This document shows positions 32,889-46,400 of a DNA stretch of 64,000 bases, piece after piece. Each line of letters starts with the position of its first letter. The first letter of the stretch is position 1. The DNA comes from Panopea generosa (taxonomy: Eukaryota > Mollusca > Bivalvia > Adapedonta > Hiatellidae), in NCBI GenBank assembly GCA_029582155.1, contig CM055909.1:14604616-14668615 (forward strand), written 5' to 3'. Under the pieces are notes generated by a model, which was not told the DNA's origin, did no database searches, and saw only the letters and a list, made by a program, of their open reading frames with translations. A program made the translations under genes and the position numbers.

Positions 32889-35800
32889 GTGGATAGGGTT
32901 CTGACTGTGCCGGCTAGAGGTTGTGGATAGGGTTCTGACTGTGCCAGCTAGAAGTTGTGGATAAGGTACTGACTGCCAGCTAGAGGTTGTGGATAAGGTA
33001 CTGACTGTGCCAGCTAGAGGTTGTGGATAGGGTTCTGACTGTGCCAGCTAGAGGTTGTGGATAGGGTTCTGACTGTGCGGCTAGAGGTTGTGGATAGGGT
33101 ACTGACTGTGCCGGCTAGAGGTTGTGGATAGGGTATGACTGTGCCAGCTAGAGGTTGTGGATAGGTACTGACTGTGCCAGCTAGAGGTTTGGATAGGGTA
33201 CTGACTGTGCCGGCTAGAGGTTGTGGATAGGGTACTGACTGCAGCTAGAGGTTGTGGATAGGGTACTGACTGTGCGCTAGAGGTTGTGGATAGGGTACTG
33301 ACTGTGCCGGCTAGAGGTTGTGGATAGGGTACTGACTGTGCGGCTAGAGGTTGTGGATAGGGTACTGACTGTGCGGCTAGAGGTTGTGGATAGGGTACTG
33401 ACTGTGCCGGCTAGAGGTTGTGGATAGGGTACTGACTGTGCCGGCTAGAGGTTGTGATAGGTCTGACTTCGGCTAGAGATAGGTAGGTACTGACTGTGCC
33501 AGCTAGAAGTTGTGGATAGGGTACTGACTGTGCCGGCTAGAGGTTGTTGATAGGTTTCTGACTGCCAGCTAGAGGTTGTGGATAGGGTTCTGACTGCCAG
33601 CTAGAGGTTGTGGATAGGGTACTGACTGCCAGCTAGAGGTTGTGGATAGGGTACTGACTGTGCCAGCTAGAGGTTGTGGATAGGGTACTGACTGTGCCGG
33701 CTAGAGGTTGTTGATAGGGTACTGACTGCCAGCTAGAGGTTGTGGATAGGGTTCTGACTGTGCCAGCTAGAGATAGTGGATAGGGTACTGACTGTGCCGG
33801 CTAGAGGTTGTGGATAGGGTACTGACTGTGCCAGCTAGAGGTTGTGGATAGGGTACTGACTGTGCCGGCTAGAGGTTGTGGATAGGGTACTGACTGTGCC
33901 AGCTAGAGGTTGTGGATAGGGTACTGACTGTGCCGGCTAGAGGTTGTGGATAGGGTACTGACTGTGCCAGCTAGAAGTTGTGGATAGGGTACTGACTGTG
34001 CCGGCTAGAGGTTGTTGATAGGGTTCTGACTGCCAGCTAGAGGTTGTGGATAGGGTTCTGACTGCCAGCTAGAGGTTGTGGATAGGGTACTGACTGCCAG
34101 CTAGAGGTTGTGGATAGGGTACTGACTGTGCCAGCTAGAGGTTGTGGATAGGGTACTGACTGTGCCAGCTAGTGGTTGTGGATAGGGTTCTGACTGCCAG
34201 CTAGAGGTTGTGGATAGGGTTCTGACTGCCAGCTAGAGGTTGTGGATAGGGTACTGACTGTGCCAGCTAGAGGTTGTGGATAGGGTACTGACTGTGCCAG
34301 CTAGAGGTTGTGGATAGGGTACTGACTGTGCCAGCTAGAGGTTGTGGATAGGGTTCTGACTGCCAGCTAAATTTGTGGATAGGGTTCTGACTGTGCCGGC
34401 TAGAGGTTGTGGATAGGGTACTGACTGTGTCGGCTAGAGGTTGTGGATAGGGTTCTGACTGTGCCGGCTAGAGGTTGTGGATAGGGTACTGACTGCCGGC
34501 TAGAGGTTGTGGATAGGGTACTGACTGTGCTGGCTAGAGGTTTGGATAGGGTACTGACTGTGCCGGCTAGAGGTTGTGGATAGGGTACTGACAGTGCTGG
34601 CTAGAGGTTGTGGATAGGGTACTGACTGTCCCGGCTAAAAGTTGTGGATAGGGTACTGACTGTGCCGGCTAGAGGTTGTGGATAGGGTACTCGCTGTGCC
34701 GGCTAGAGGTTGTGGATAGGGTTCTGACTGTGCCGGCTAGAGGTTGGGATAGGGTACTGACTGTGGCAGCTTGAGGTTGCGGATAGGGTACTAACTGTGT
34801 CGGCTAAAGGTTGTGGATAGGGTACTGACTGTGCCGACTAGAGGTTGTGGATAGGGTTCTGACTGCCGGCTAGAGGTTGTGGATAGGGTACTGACTGTGC
34901 CAGCTAGAGGTTGTTGATAGGGTTCTGACTGTGCCGGCTAGAGGTAGTGGATAGCGTTCTGACTGTGCCAGCTAGTGGTTGTGGATAGGGTACTGACTGT
35001 GCCAGCTAGAGGTTGTGGATAGGGTTCTGACTGTGCCAGCTAGTGGTTGTGGATAGGGTACTGACTGTGCCGGCTAGAGGTTGTGGATAGGGTTCTGATT
35101 GTGCCAGCTATAAGTTGTGGATAGGGTACTGACTGTGCCGACTAGAGGTTGTGGATAGGGTACTGACTGTGCCGGCTAGAGGTGGATAGAGTTCTGACTG
35201 TGCCGGCTAGAGGTTGTGGAAAGGGTCCTGACTGTGCCAGCTAGAGGTTGTGGATAGGGTTCTGACTGTGCCAGCTAGAGGTTGTGGATAGGGTTCTGAC
35301 TGTGCCAGCTAGTGGTTGTGGATAGGGTACTGACTGTGCCAGCTAGTGGTTGTGGATAGGGTACTGACTGTGCCAGCTAGAGGTTATGGATAGGGTACTG
35401 ACTGTGCCAGCTAGAGGTTGTGGATAGGGTTCTGACTGTGCCAGCTAGTGGTTGTGGATAGGGTACTGACTGTGCCGGCTAGAGGTTGTGGATAGGGTTC
35501 TGACTGTGCCAGCTAGAGGTTGTGGATAGGGTACTCGCTTTGCTGGCTAGAGGTTGTGGATAGGGTTCTGACTGTGCCAGCTAGAGGTTGTGGATAGGGT
35601 TCTGATTGTGCCAGCTATAAGTTGTGGATAGGGTACTGACTGTGCCGGCTAGAGGTTGTGGATAGGGTACTGACTGTGCCGGCTAGAGGTGGATAGAGTT
35701 CTGACTGTGCCAGCTAGAGGTTGTGGAAAGGGTCCTGACTGTGCCAGCTAGAGGTTGTGGATAGGGCTCTGACTGTGCCAGCTAGAGGTTGTGGATAGGG

Positions 35801-38800
35801 TTCTGACTGTGCCAGCTAGAGGTTGTGGATAGGGTACTCGCTTTGCTGGCTAGAGGTTGTGGATAGGGTTCTGACTGTGCCAGCTAGAGGTTGTGGATAG
35901 GGTACTGACTGTGCCGGCTAGAGGTTGTTGATAGGGTTCTGACTGTGCCAGCTAGAGGTAGTGGATAGGGTTCTGACTGTGCCAGCTAGTGGTTGTGGAT
36001 AGGGTACTGACTGTGGCGGCTAGAGGTTGTGGTTAGGGTTCTGATTGTGCCAGCTATAAGTTGTGGATAGGGTACTGACTGTGCCGGCTAGAGGTTGTGG
36101 ATAGGGTACTGACTGTGCCGGCTAGAGGTGGATAGAGTTCTGACTGTGCCAGCTAGAGGTTGTGGAAAGGGTCCTGACTGTGCCAGCTAGAGGTTGTGGA
36201 TAGGGCTCTGACTGTGCCAGCTAGAGGTTGTGGATAGGGTACTCGCTTTGCTGGCTAGAGGTTGTGGATAGGGTTCTGACTGTGCCAGCTAGAGGTTGTG
36301 GATAGGGTACTGACTGTGCCGGCTAGAGGTTGTGGATAGGGTACTTGCTGTGCTGGCTAGAGGTTGTGGATAGGGTACAACTATGCCGGCTAGAGGTTCG
36401 GGATAGGGTACTGACTGTGGCAGCTTGAGGTTGCGGATAAGGTACTGACTGTGCCGGCTAGAGGTTGGGGATAAGGTACTGACTGTGCCGACTAGAGGTT
36501 GTGGATAGGGTTCTGACTGTGCTGGCTAGAGGTTGTGGATAGGGTACTGACTGCCAGCTAGAGGTTGTGGATAGGGTTCTGACTGTGCCGGCTAGAGGTT
36601 GTTGATAGGGTTCTGACTGTGCAGACTAGAGGCTGTGGATAGGGTTCTGACTGTGCCAGCTAGTGGTTGTGGATAGGGTACTGACTGCCGGCTAGAGGTT
36701 GTGGATAGGGTTCTGATTGTGCCAGCTAGAGGTTGCGGATAGGGTACTGACTGTGCCTGCTAGAGGTTGTGGATAGGGTACTGACTGTGCCGGCTAGAGG
36801 TTGTGGATAGGGTACTGACTGTGCCGGCTAGAGGTGGATAGAGTTCTGACTGTGCCAGCTAGAGGTTGTGGAAAGGGTCCTGACTGTGCCAGCTAGAGGT
36901 TGTGGATAGGGCTCTGACTGTGCCAGCTAGAGGTTGTGGATAGGGTTCTGACTGTGCCAGCTAGAGGTTGTGGATAGGGTTCTGACTGTGCCAGCTATAG
37001 GTTGTGGATAGGGTACTGACTGTGCCGGCTAAAGGTTGTGGATAGGGTACTGACTGTGCCGGCTAGAGGTTGTGGATAGGGTACTCGCTGTGCTGGCTAG
37101 AGGTTGTGGATAGGGTTCTGATTGTGCCAGCTATAGGTTGTGGATAGGGTACTGACTGTGCCGGCTAAAGGTTGTGGATAGGGTACTGACTGTGCCGGCT
37201 AGAGGTGGATAGAGTTCTGACTGTGCCAGCTAGAGGTTGTGGATAGGGTTCTGACTGTGCCAGCTAGAGGTTGTGGATAGGGTTCTGACTGTGCCAGCTA
37301 GAGGTTGTGGATAGGGTTCTGACTGTGCCGGCTAGAGGTTGTGGAAAGGGTCCTGACTGTGCCAGCTAGAGGTTGTGGATAGGGCTCTGACTGTGCCAGC
37401 TAGAGGTTGTGGATAGGGTTCTGACTGTGCCAGCTAGAGGTTGTGGATAGGGTTCTGACTGTGCCAGCTAGAGGTTGTGGATAGGGTTCTGACTGTGCCA
37501 GCTAGAGGTTGTGGATAGGGTACTCGCTGTGCTGGCTAGAGGTTGTGGATAGGGTTCTGATTGTGCCAGCTATAGGTTGTGGATAGGGTACTGACTGTGC
37601 CGGCTAGAGGTTGTGGATAGGGTACTGACTGTGCCGGCTAGAGGTGGATAGAGTTCTGACTGTGCCAGCTAGAGGTTGTGGATAGGGTACTGACTGTGCC
37701 GGCTAGAGGTTGTGGATAGGGTTCTGACTGTGCCAGCTAGAGGTTGTGGAAAGGGTCCTGACTGTGCCAGCTAGAAGTTGTGGATAGGGTACTCGCTTTG
37801 CTGGCTAGAGGTTGTGGATAGGGTTCTGACTGTGCCAGCTAGAGGTTGTGGATAGGGTACTGACTGTGCCAGCTAGAGGTTGTGGATAGGGTACTCGCTT
37901 TGCTGGCTAGAGGTTGTGGATAGAGTTCTGACTGTGCCAGCTAGAGGTTGTGGATAGGGTACTCGCTTTGCTGGCTAGAGGTTGTGGATAGGGTTCTGAC
38001 TGTGCCAGGTAGAGGTTGTGGATAGGGTACTGACTGTGCCGGCTAGAGGTTGTGGATAAGGTACTCGCTTTGCTGGCTAGAGGTTGTGGATAGAGTTCTG
38101 ACTGTGCCAGCTAGAGGTTGTGGATAGGGTTCTGACTGTGCCAGCTAGAGGTTGTGGATAGGGTTCTGACTGTGCCAGCTAGAGGTTGTGGATAGGGTAC
38201 TCGCTTTGCTGGCTAGAGGTTGTGGATAGAGTTCTGACTGTGCCAGCTAGAGGTTGTGGATAGGGTTCTGACTGTGCCAGCTAGAGGTTGTGGATAGGGT
38301 ACTGACTGTGCCGGCTAGAGGTTGTGGAGAGGGTACTGACTGTGCCAGCTAGAGGTTGTGGAAAGGGTCCTGACTGTGCCAGCTAGAAGTTGTGGATAGG
38401 GTACTGACTGTGCCGGCTAGAGGTTGTGGATAGGGTACTCGCTTTGCTGGCTAGAGGTTGTGGATAGGGTTCTGACTGTGCCAGCTAGAAGTTGTGGATA
38501 GGGTTCTGACTGTGCCAGCTAGAGGTTGTGGATAGGGTACTCGCTGTGCTGGCTAGAGGTTGTGGATAGGGTTCTGACTGTGCCAGCTAGAGGTTGTGGA
38601 TAAGGTACTCGCTTTGCTGGCTAGAGGTTGTGGATATGGTACTCGCTTTGCTGGCTAGAGGTTGTGGATAGGGTTCTGACTGTGCCAGCTAGAAGTTGTG
38701 GATAGGGTACTCGCTGTGCTGGCTAGAGGTTGTGGATAGGGTTCTGACTGTGCCAGCTAGAGGTTGTGGATAGGGTACTCGCTTTGCTGGCTAGAGGTTG

Positions 38801-41800
38801 TGGATAGGGTTCTGACTGTGCCAGCTAGAGGTTGTGGATAGGGTACTTGCTGTGCTGGCTAGAGGTTGTGGATAGGGTACGACTATGCCGGCTAGAGGTT
38901 CGGATAGGGTTCTGACTGTGCCAGCTAGAGGTTGTGGATAAGGTACTGACTGTGCCAGCTAGAGGTTGTGGATAGGGTTCTGACTGTGGCAGCTTGAGGT
39001 TGTGGATAGGGTACTGACTGTGCCGGCTAGAGGTTGGGGATAAGGTACTGACTGTGCCGACTAGAGGTTGTGGATAGGGTTCTGACTGTGCTGGCTAGAG
39101 GTTGTGGATAGGTTACTGACTGTGCCAGCTAGAGGTTGTTGATAGGGTTCTGACTGTGCCAGCTAGAGGTTGTGGATAGGGTTCTGACTGTGCCAGCTAG
39201 GGGTTGTGGATAGGGTACTGACTGTGCCGGCTAGAGGTTGTGGATAGGGTTCTGATTGTGCCAGCTAGAGGTTGCGGATAGGGTACTGACTGTGCCGGCT
39301 AGAGGTTGTGGATAGGGTACTGACTGTGCCGGCTAGAGGTTGTGGATAGGGTACTGACTGTGCCGGCTAGAGGTGGATAGAGTTCTGACTGTGCCGGCTA
39401 GAGGTTGTGGATAGGGTTCTGACTGTGCCAGCTAGAGGTTGTGGATAGGGTCCTGACTGTGCCAGCTAGAGGTTGTGGATAGGGTTCTGACTGTGCCAGC
39501 TAGAGGTTGTGGATAGGGTACTCGCTGTGCTGGCTAGAGGTTGTGGATAGGGTACTGACTGTGCCGGCTAGAGGTTGTGGATAGGGTACTGACTGTGCCG
39601 GCTAGAGGTGGATAGAGTTCTGACTGTGCCGGCTAGAGGTTGTGGAAAGGGTCCTGACTGTGCCAGCTAGAGGTTGTGGATAGGGTTCTGACTGTGCCAG
39701 CTAGAGGTTGTGGATAGGGTACTCGCTGTGCTGGCTAGAGGTTGTGGATAGGGTTCTGACTGTGCCAGCTAGAGGTTGTGGATAGGGTACTCGCTGTGCC
39801 GGCTAGAGGTTGTGGATAGGGTTCTGACTGTGCCAGCTAGAGGTGGATAGAGTTCTGACTGTGCCAGCTAGAGGTTGTGGATAGGGTACTCGCTGTGCCG
39901 GCTAGAGGTTGTGGATAGGGTTCTGACTGTGCCAGCTAGAGGTTGTGGATAGGGTACTCGCTGTGCCAGCTAGAGGTTGTGGATAGGGTTCTGACTGTGC
40001 CAGCTAGAGGTTGTGGATAGGGTTCTGACTGTGCCAGCTAGAGGTTGTGGATAGGGTACTCGCTGTGCCGGCTAGAGGTTGTGGATAGGGTTCTGACTGT
40101 GCCAGCTAGAGGTTGTGGATAGGGTACTCGCTGTGCCGGCTAGAGGTTGTGGATAGGGTACTCGCTGTGCCGGCTAGAGGTTGTGGATAGGGTTCTGACT
40201 GTGCCAGCTAGAGGTTGTGGATAGGGTACTCGCTGTGCCGGCTAGAGGTTGTGGATAGGGTACTCGCTGTGCTGGCTAGAGGTTGTGGATAGGGTTCTGA
40301 CTGTGCCAGCTAGAGGTTGTGGATAGGGTACTCGCTGTGCTGGCTAGAGGTTGTGGATAGGGTTCTGACTGTGCCAGCTAGAGGTTGTGGATAGGGTACT
40401 CGCTGTGCCAGCTAGAGGTTGTGGATACGGTACTCGCTGTGCTGGCTAGAGGTTGTGGATAGGGTTCTGACTGTGCCAGCTAGAGGTTGTGGATAGGGTA
40501 CTCGCTGTGCCGGCTAGAGGTTGTGGATAGGGTACTCGCTGTGCTAGCTAGAGGTTGTGGATAGGGTTCTGACTGTGCCAGCTAGAGGTTGTGGATAGGG
40601 TACTCGCTGTGCCAGCTAGAGGTTGTGGATAGGGTACTCGCTGTGCTAGCTAGAGGTTGTGGATAGGGTTCTGACTGTGCCAGCTAGAGGTTGTGGATAG
40701 GGTACTGACTGTGCCGGCTCGAGGTTGTGGATAGGGTACTGACTGTGCCAGCTAGAGGTTGTGGATAGGGTTCTGACTGTGTCGGCTAGAGGTTGTGGAT
40801 AGGGTTCTGACTGTGCCAGCTAGGGGTTGTGGATAGGGTACTGACTGTGCCGGCTAGAGGTTGTGGATAGGGTACTTGCTGTGCCGGCTAGAGGTTGTGG
40901 ATAGGGTACTTGCTGTGCCGGCTAGAGGTTGTGGATAGGGTACTCGCTGTGCCGGCTAGAGGTTGTGGATAGGGTACTGACTGTGCCAGCTAGAGGTTGT
41001 GGATAGGGTACTGACTGTGCCAGCTAGAGGTTGTGGATAGGGTACTGACTGTGCCAGCTAGAGGTTGTGGATAGGGTACTTGCTGTGCCGGCTAGAGGTT
41101 GTGGATAGGGTTCTGACTGTGCCAGCTAGAGGTTGTGGATAGGGTACTCGCTGTGCCGGCTAGAGGTTGTGGATAGGGTACTGACTGTGCCAGCTAGAGG
41201 TTGTGGATAGGGTTCTGACTGTGCCGGCTAGAGGTTGTGGATAGGGTACTCGCTGTGCCGGCTAGAGGTTGTGGATAGGGTACTGACTGTGCCGGCTAGA
41301 GGTTGTGGATAGGGTTCTGACTGTGCCAGCTAGAGGTTGTGGATAGGGTACTCGCTGTGCCGGCTAGAGGTTGTGGATAGGGTACTGACTGTGCCGGCTA
41401 GAGGTTGTGGATAGGGTTCTGACTGTGCCAGCTAGAGGTTGTGGATAGGGTACTCGCTGTGCCAGCTAGAGGTTGTGGATAGGGTACTGACTGTGCCGGC
41501 TAGAGGTTGTGGATAGGGTTCTGACTGTGCCAGCTAGAGGTTGTGGATAGGGTACTCACTGTGCCGGCTAGAGGTTGTGGATAGGGTACTGACTGTGCCG
41601 GCTAGAGGTTGTGGATAGGGTTCTGACTGTGCCAGCTAGAGGTTGTGGATAGGGTACTCGCTGTGCCAGCTAGAGGTTGTGGATAGGGTACTGACTGTGC
41701 CAGCTAGAGGTTGTGGATAGGGTACTGACTGCCAGCTAGAGGTTGTGGATAGGGTACTGACTGTGCCAGCTAGAGGTTGTGGATAGGGTACTTGCTGTGC

Positions 41801-44001
41801 CGGCTAGAGGTTGTGGATAGGGTTCTGACTGTGCCAGCTAGAGGTTGTGGATAGGGTACTCGCTGTGCCGGCTAGAGGTTGTGGATAGGGTTCTGACTGT
41901 GCCAGCTAGAGGTTGTGGATAGGGTACTTGCTGTGCCAGCTAGAGGTTGTGGATAGGGTACTTGCTGTGCCGGCTAGAGGTTGTGGATAGGGTTCTGACT
42001 GTGCCAGCTAGAGGTTGTGGATAGGGTACTCGCTGTGCCGGCTAGAGGTTGTGGATAGGGTTCTGACTGTGCAGCTAGAGGTTGTGGATAGGGTACTTGC
42101 TGTGCCAGCTAGAGGTTGTGGATAGGGTTCTGACTGTGCCGGCTAGAGGTTGTGGATAGGGTACTTGCTGTGCCAGCTAGAGGTTGTGGATAGGGTACTT
42201 GCTGTGCCGGCTAGAGGTTGTGGATAGGGTACTTGCTGTGCCGGCTAGAGGTTGTGGATAGGGTTCTGACTGTGCCAGCTAGAGGTTGTGGATAGGGTAC
42301 TCGCTGTACCGGCGAGAGGTTGTGGATAGGGTTCTGACTGTGCCAGCTAGAGGTTGTGGATAGGGTACTTGCTGTGCCAGCTAGAGGTTGTGGATAGGGT
42401 ACTTGCTGTGCCGGCTAGAGGTTGTGGATAGGGTTCTGACTGTGCCAGCTAGAGGTTGTGGATAGGGTACTCGCTGTGCCGGCTAGAGGTTGTGGATAGG
42501 GTTCTGACTGTGCCAGCTAGAGGTTGTGGATAGGGTACTTGCTGTGCCAGCTAGAGGTTGTGGATAGGGTTCTGACTGTGCCGGCTAGAGGTTGTGGATA
42601 GGGTACTTGCTGTGCCAGCTAGAGGTTGTGGATAGGGTACTGACTGTGCCGGCTAGAGGTTGTGGATAGGGTACTCGCTGTGCCGGCTAGAGGTTGTGGA
42701 TAGGGTACTTGCTGTGCTGGCTAGAGGTTGTGGATAGGGTACTCGCTGTGCTGGCTAGAGGTTGTGGATAGGGTACGACTATGCCGGCTAGAGGTTGTGG
42801 ATAGGGTTCTGACTGTGCCAGCTAGAGGTTGTGGATAGGGTACTCGCTGTGCCGGCTAGAGGTTGTGGATAGGGTTCTGACTGTGCCAGCTAGAGGTTGT
42901 GGATAGGGTACTCGCTGTGCTAGCTAGAGGTTGTGGATAGGGTTCTGACTGTGCCAGCTAGAGGTTGTGGATAGGGTACTGACTGTGCCGGCTAGAGGTT
43001 GTGGATAGGGTACTGACTGTGCCGGCTAGAGGTTGTGGATAGGGTACTGACTGTGCCGGCTAGAGGTTGTGGATAGGGTACTCGCTGTGCCGGCTAGAGG
43101 TTGTGGATAGGGTACTCGCTGTGCCGGCTAGAGGTTGTGGATAGGGTACTGACTGTGCCGGCTAGAGGTTGTGGATAGGGTACTCGCTGTGCCGGCTAGA
43201 GGTTGTGGATAGGGTACTCGCTGTGCCGGCTAGAGGTTGTGGATAGGGTACTCGCTGTGCCAGCTAGAGGTTGTGGATAGGGTACTCGCTGTGCCGGCTA
43301 GAGGTTGTGGATAGGGTACGACTATGCCGGCAAGAGGTTCGGGATAGGGTACTGACTGTGGCAGCTTGAGGTTGCGGATAGGGTACTGACTGTGCCGGCT
43401 AGAGGTTGGGGATAAGGTACTGACTGTGCCGACTAGAGGTTGTGGAAAAGGTACTTACTGTGCCGGCTATAGGTTGTGTATAAGGTACTGACTGTGCCGG
43501 CTAGAGGTTGAAGATATGGTACTGACTGTGCCTGCTAGTGGTTGTGGATAAGGTACAGACTGTGCCGGCTAGAAGTTGTGGATAGGGTACTGACTGTCCC
43601 GGCTAAAAGTTGCGGATAAGGTACTGACTGTGCCGGCTAGAGGTTGCGGATAAGGGTTGACTGTGTCGGCTAGAGGTTTGGGATAAGGTACTGACTGTGC
43701 CGGCTAGAGGTTGTGGATAAGGTACTGACTGTGTCGGCTAGAAGTTTGGGATAAGGTACTGACTGTGCCAGCTAAAGGTTGACGATAAGGTACTGACTGT
43801 GCTGGCTAGAGGTTGGAAATAAGGTACTGACTGCTGGCTAGAGGTTGTGGATAAGGTACTCACTGTGCCGGCTAGAGGTTGTGGATAAGGGTCTGACTGT
43901 GCTGGCTAGAGGTTGGAAATAAGGTACTGACTGCTGGCTAGAGGTTGTGGATAAGGTACTGACTGTTCCGGCTCGAGGTTGTGGATAGGGTACTGACTGT
44001 G
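32889..44001. repeat. 11.1-kb minisatellite of ~330 units of 34 bp, SINE-head derived
   Basis: The unit is 'gatagggtactgactgtgcc' followed by 'ggctagaggttgtg' (34 bp, with 29-33 bp deletion variants). The left edge is 'gcagtagtgcagtggatagggttctgac'. There the first unit is embedded in a tRNA-like D-arm, and the period starts at 'gtggatag' (32889, then 32923). The unit end 'ctagaggttgtgg' matches the segment just before the B box in family C SINEs ('cagaggttgtgggttcaatcc', antisense at about 57310). Units fall into TGACTG and TCGCTG types. A composite with a shortened 'gaggtggatagagttctgac' unit recurs between 35.1 and 39.9 kb. The core (about 39.7-43.3 kb) is the most homogeneous and both edges are diverged, as expected from unequal exchange. 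No frame longer than about 60 codons occurs in it. Confidence 0.93.
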
Positions 44002-44092
44002 CTTCAAAGAAAGACCATTATTATTATCCCATGATGCCCCTTCAAAGAAAGACCATAATTATTATCTCATGATGCCCCTTCAAAGAAAGACC
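44002..44092. repeat. 38-bp direct repeat, 2.4 copies
   Basis: 'cttcaaagaaagaccattat' plus 'tattatcccatgatgccc' repeats at 44002, 44040 and 44078. It abuts the end of the 34-bp array without a gap. Confidence 0.9.
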
Positions 44093-44722
44093 AGATACAG
44101 GAAAAATTATGATTTAAATTCGAATATAACTGCCAGATGTTGATAGTCCCATCTTCTACAATTATATCGAATGTCATAATTATAGGGGCCATTCAGTTCA
44201 TCATTTTCTTTAGTATAGATTGCAACAGTGCAGTATTCAGCAATTAATGATGCTAATTAATTTTTTAAGTTGCTTATTAAGATGGTACATTATGATCATG
44301 CTTTATTGAGATAAAGACGTGTCTGTTTGCTTCTTTGTTCAAATCAATCATTCTGTCTCCCGATTGGCTGTCAGCAGATGATGATATATGCCATGGCAGT
44401 GGGGGTGAAGTGCATGAATGTTACCGGCTGCAATATATTTGGGGTTGGTTTTTTTGGCAGATTGACTTATAGCTGTTCGAGGAACATGTGACCTGACATT
44501 TATTGTATTTAAAAATCTTAATCTGATTGCATTAATGTCGAAAATATTCCTATGATTTTATATAAATATTGTGATCAAATAATAAGTGACTGTCCTTTGT
44601 TACAAGTTTGTTTTTATGTACTGTTATTGTGATGTCACAGATATTAATATAGATGTCCATATTAAACTCAGTAACATTCTGTGACAGCAGGTGTCAGTGT
44701 GACTTATACTGCAGGTGTGCTC
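44093..44722. other. AT-rich spacer between arrays
   Basis: No gene or repeat recognised. Confidence 0.4.
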
Positions 44723-45315
44723 GTGAAGTTGTCATTGTCACATGTATAACTGAAGTGTTAGTGAAGTTGTCATTGTCACTTGTATAACAGAAGTGTTAGT
44801 GAAGTTGTCATTGTCACTTGTATAACAGAAGTGTTAGTGATGTTGTCATTGTCACTTGTATAACAGAAGTGTCAGTGAAGTTGTCATTGTCACTTGTATA
44901 ACAGAAGTGTCACTGAAGTTGTCATTGTCACATGTATAACAGAAGTGTCAGTGAAGGTGTCATTGTCACTTGTATAACAGAAGTGTCAGTGAAGTTGTCA
45001 TTGTCACATGTATAACAGAAGTGTCAGTGAAGTTGTCATTGCCACTTGTATAACAGAAGTGTCAGTGAATTTGTCATTGTCACTTGTATAACAGAAGTGT
45101 CAGTGAAGTTGTCATTGTCACTTGTATAACAGAAGTGTTAGTGAAGTTGTCAATGTCACATGTATAACAGAAGTGTCAGTGAAGTTGTCATTGTTACTTG
45201 TATAACAGAAGTGTTAGTGAAGTTGTCAATGTCACATGTATAACAGAAGTGTTAGTGAAGTTGTCTTTGTCACTTGTATAACAGAAGTGTTAGTGAAGTT
45301 GTCATTGTCACTTGT
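44723..45315. repeat. 38-bp minisatellite, ~15.6 units
   Basis: The unit is 'agaagtgtcagtgaagttgt' plus 'cattgtcacttgtataac'. Units are highly similar, with recurrent variants gtcagtg/gttagtg and cttgta/catgta. It is unrelated in sequence to the 38-bp repeat at 44.0 kb despite the equal period. Confidence 0.95.
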
Positions 45316-46243
45316 AGTGCAGATTTGATATACTTGTGACAATACCAATGCCACTTGTACAGCTGTGAACAGATGCACATGGTAGTGAAGTGTCAGTGAC
45401 ACTTCTATAACAAGATCCACACTAAATGGAGGCATGTTGCAAGTGATCACATGATTACATTTTCAATAAATGGTTGTTTTTTCCAGATACTGTGAGAAAA
45501 GCACATAATTGTATGTTTCGCCTTTTAAGATGATTGTGCACCATGATTCTATATTGGCAATGACGTTAAGAGACTTATTTAGATTTAAGTGTATGATACA
45601 TTACGGTGCTTTAAATGTGAGATTCAATATGGTGTCATTGTAGATGACCGTTTACTTACCTAAATGGAGGAAAACGTGCCTACTTGTCTACCAAGCCTCC
45701 TAATGTGTTCGCTCTCAAGCTCAATTTGTCTCAGAAAATCATTGATATTGCGGAAGGTAACGGATGATGTCTTGGTAACGAATGACGTCTCGATGACTTG
45801 CCATAATTTGTAAGTGCAGAACACTGTATGTGTTAATTAAATGTGAAGTAAGAAATGTGGAAAATATCCATATAAGTGTCCTTCCCCCTAGGCTCATAAT
45901 ACACTGCTGGCAGACGCCATGTACTTCAATGGTTAGGCCATTAATTAGAGCTGGTTCTGTATGGGAAACCGGTGGTAAAGATCAGGCAGTGGAAGTATTG
46001 GGTTTGATTTATGCTCATTAAATTTTTTTTACTCAAATATTTGAAGAATAAGAAAACTAATGGTATCGCCTTGGTGTCTGGGTCGAGAGTTCAAACTTTT
46101 CAGAATATTTTCTTGGAAGTTAAGTTTAGTTCCCGGCAGTTATAACGCCTAAATTCAATTTCTTTTCTTTTTTTCTTCTTTTATATTCAGTGGAGTGAGA
46201 TATACATTAATACAGATTACTCTGTACATGACGACTAGGATTA
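45316..46243. other. AT-rich noncoding stretch
   Basis: 'ggataatgacgtcttggtaacgaatgacgtctc' type short duplications occur at about 45760-45795. No gene recognised. Confidence 0.35.
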
Positions 46244-46244
46244 T

Positions 46245-46400
46245 TGGGAGAGAGTGGTAGTGTTGTGGGAAGATTGTTGGCTGCTCACACCGGAGTTTCC
46301 GAGTTCAATCCCCAACTTGATCCTATGCCGCTAAAAGATCAACACTTAGTACTGGTTCTACCCAGAAATCTAAGACCTCAGAATGAGTACAAGTTGAACT
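46245..46400 (+). mobile_element. tRNA-like SINE, family C
   Basis: Head 'tggtagtgttgtgggaagat', 'ttggctgctcacaccgg', B box 'gagttcaatcccca', then 'acttgatcctatg' and 'caacacttagtactggttc'. The same order appears at 16397 and antisense at 57230-57370. The open frame across it (46244-46594) is a chance frame. A second decayed B-box-like stretch ('ggtagtaggtttgagcc') lies at about 46590. Confidence 0.6.

Noticed and set aside
32889-44001. CRISPR-like or interstitial telomere array
   Set aside because: Units follow each other without unique spacers, the DNA is eukaryotic in type, and 'gataggg' is only part of a 34-bp unit.
45232-45450. 72-codon hydrophobic minus frame
   Set aside because: Half of it is the 38-bp minisatellite.
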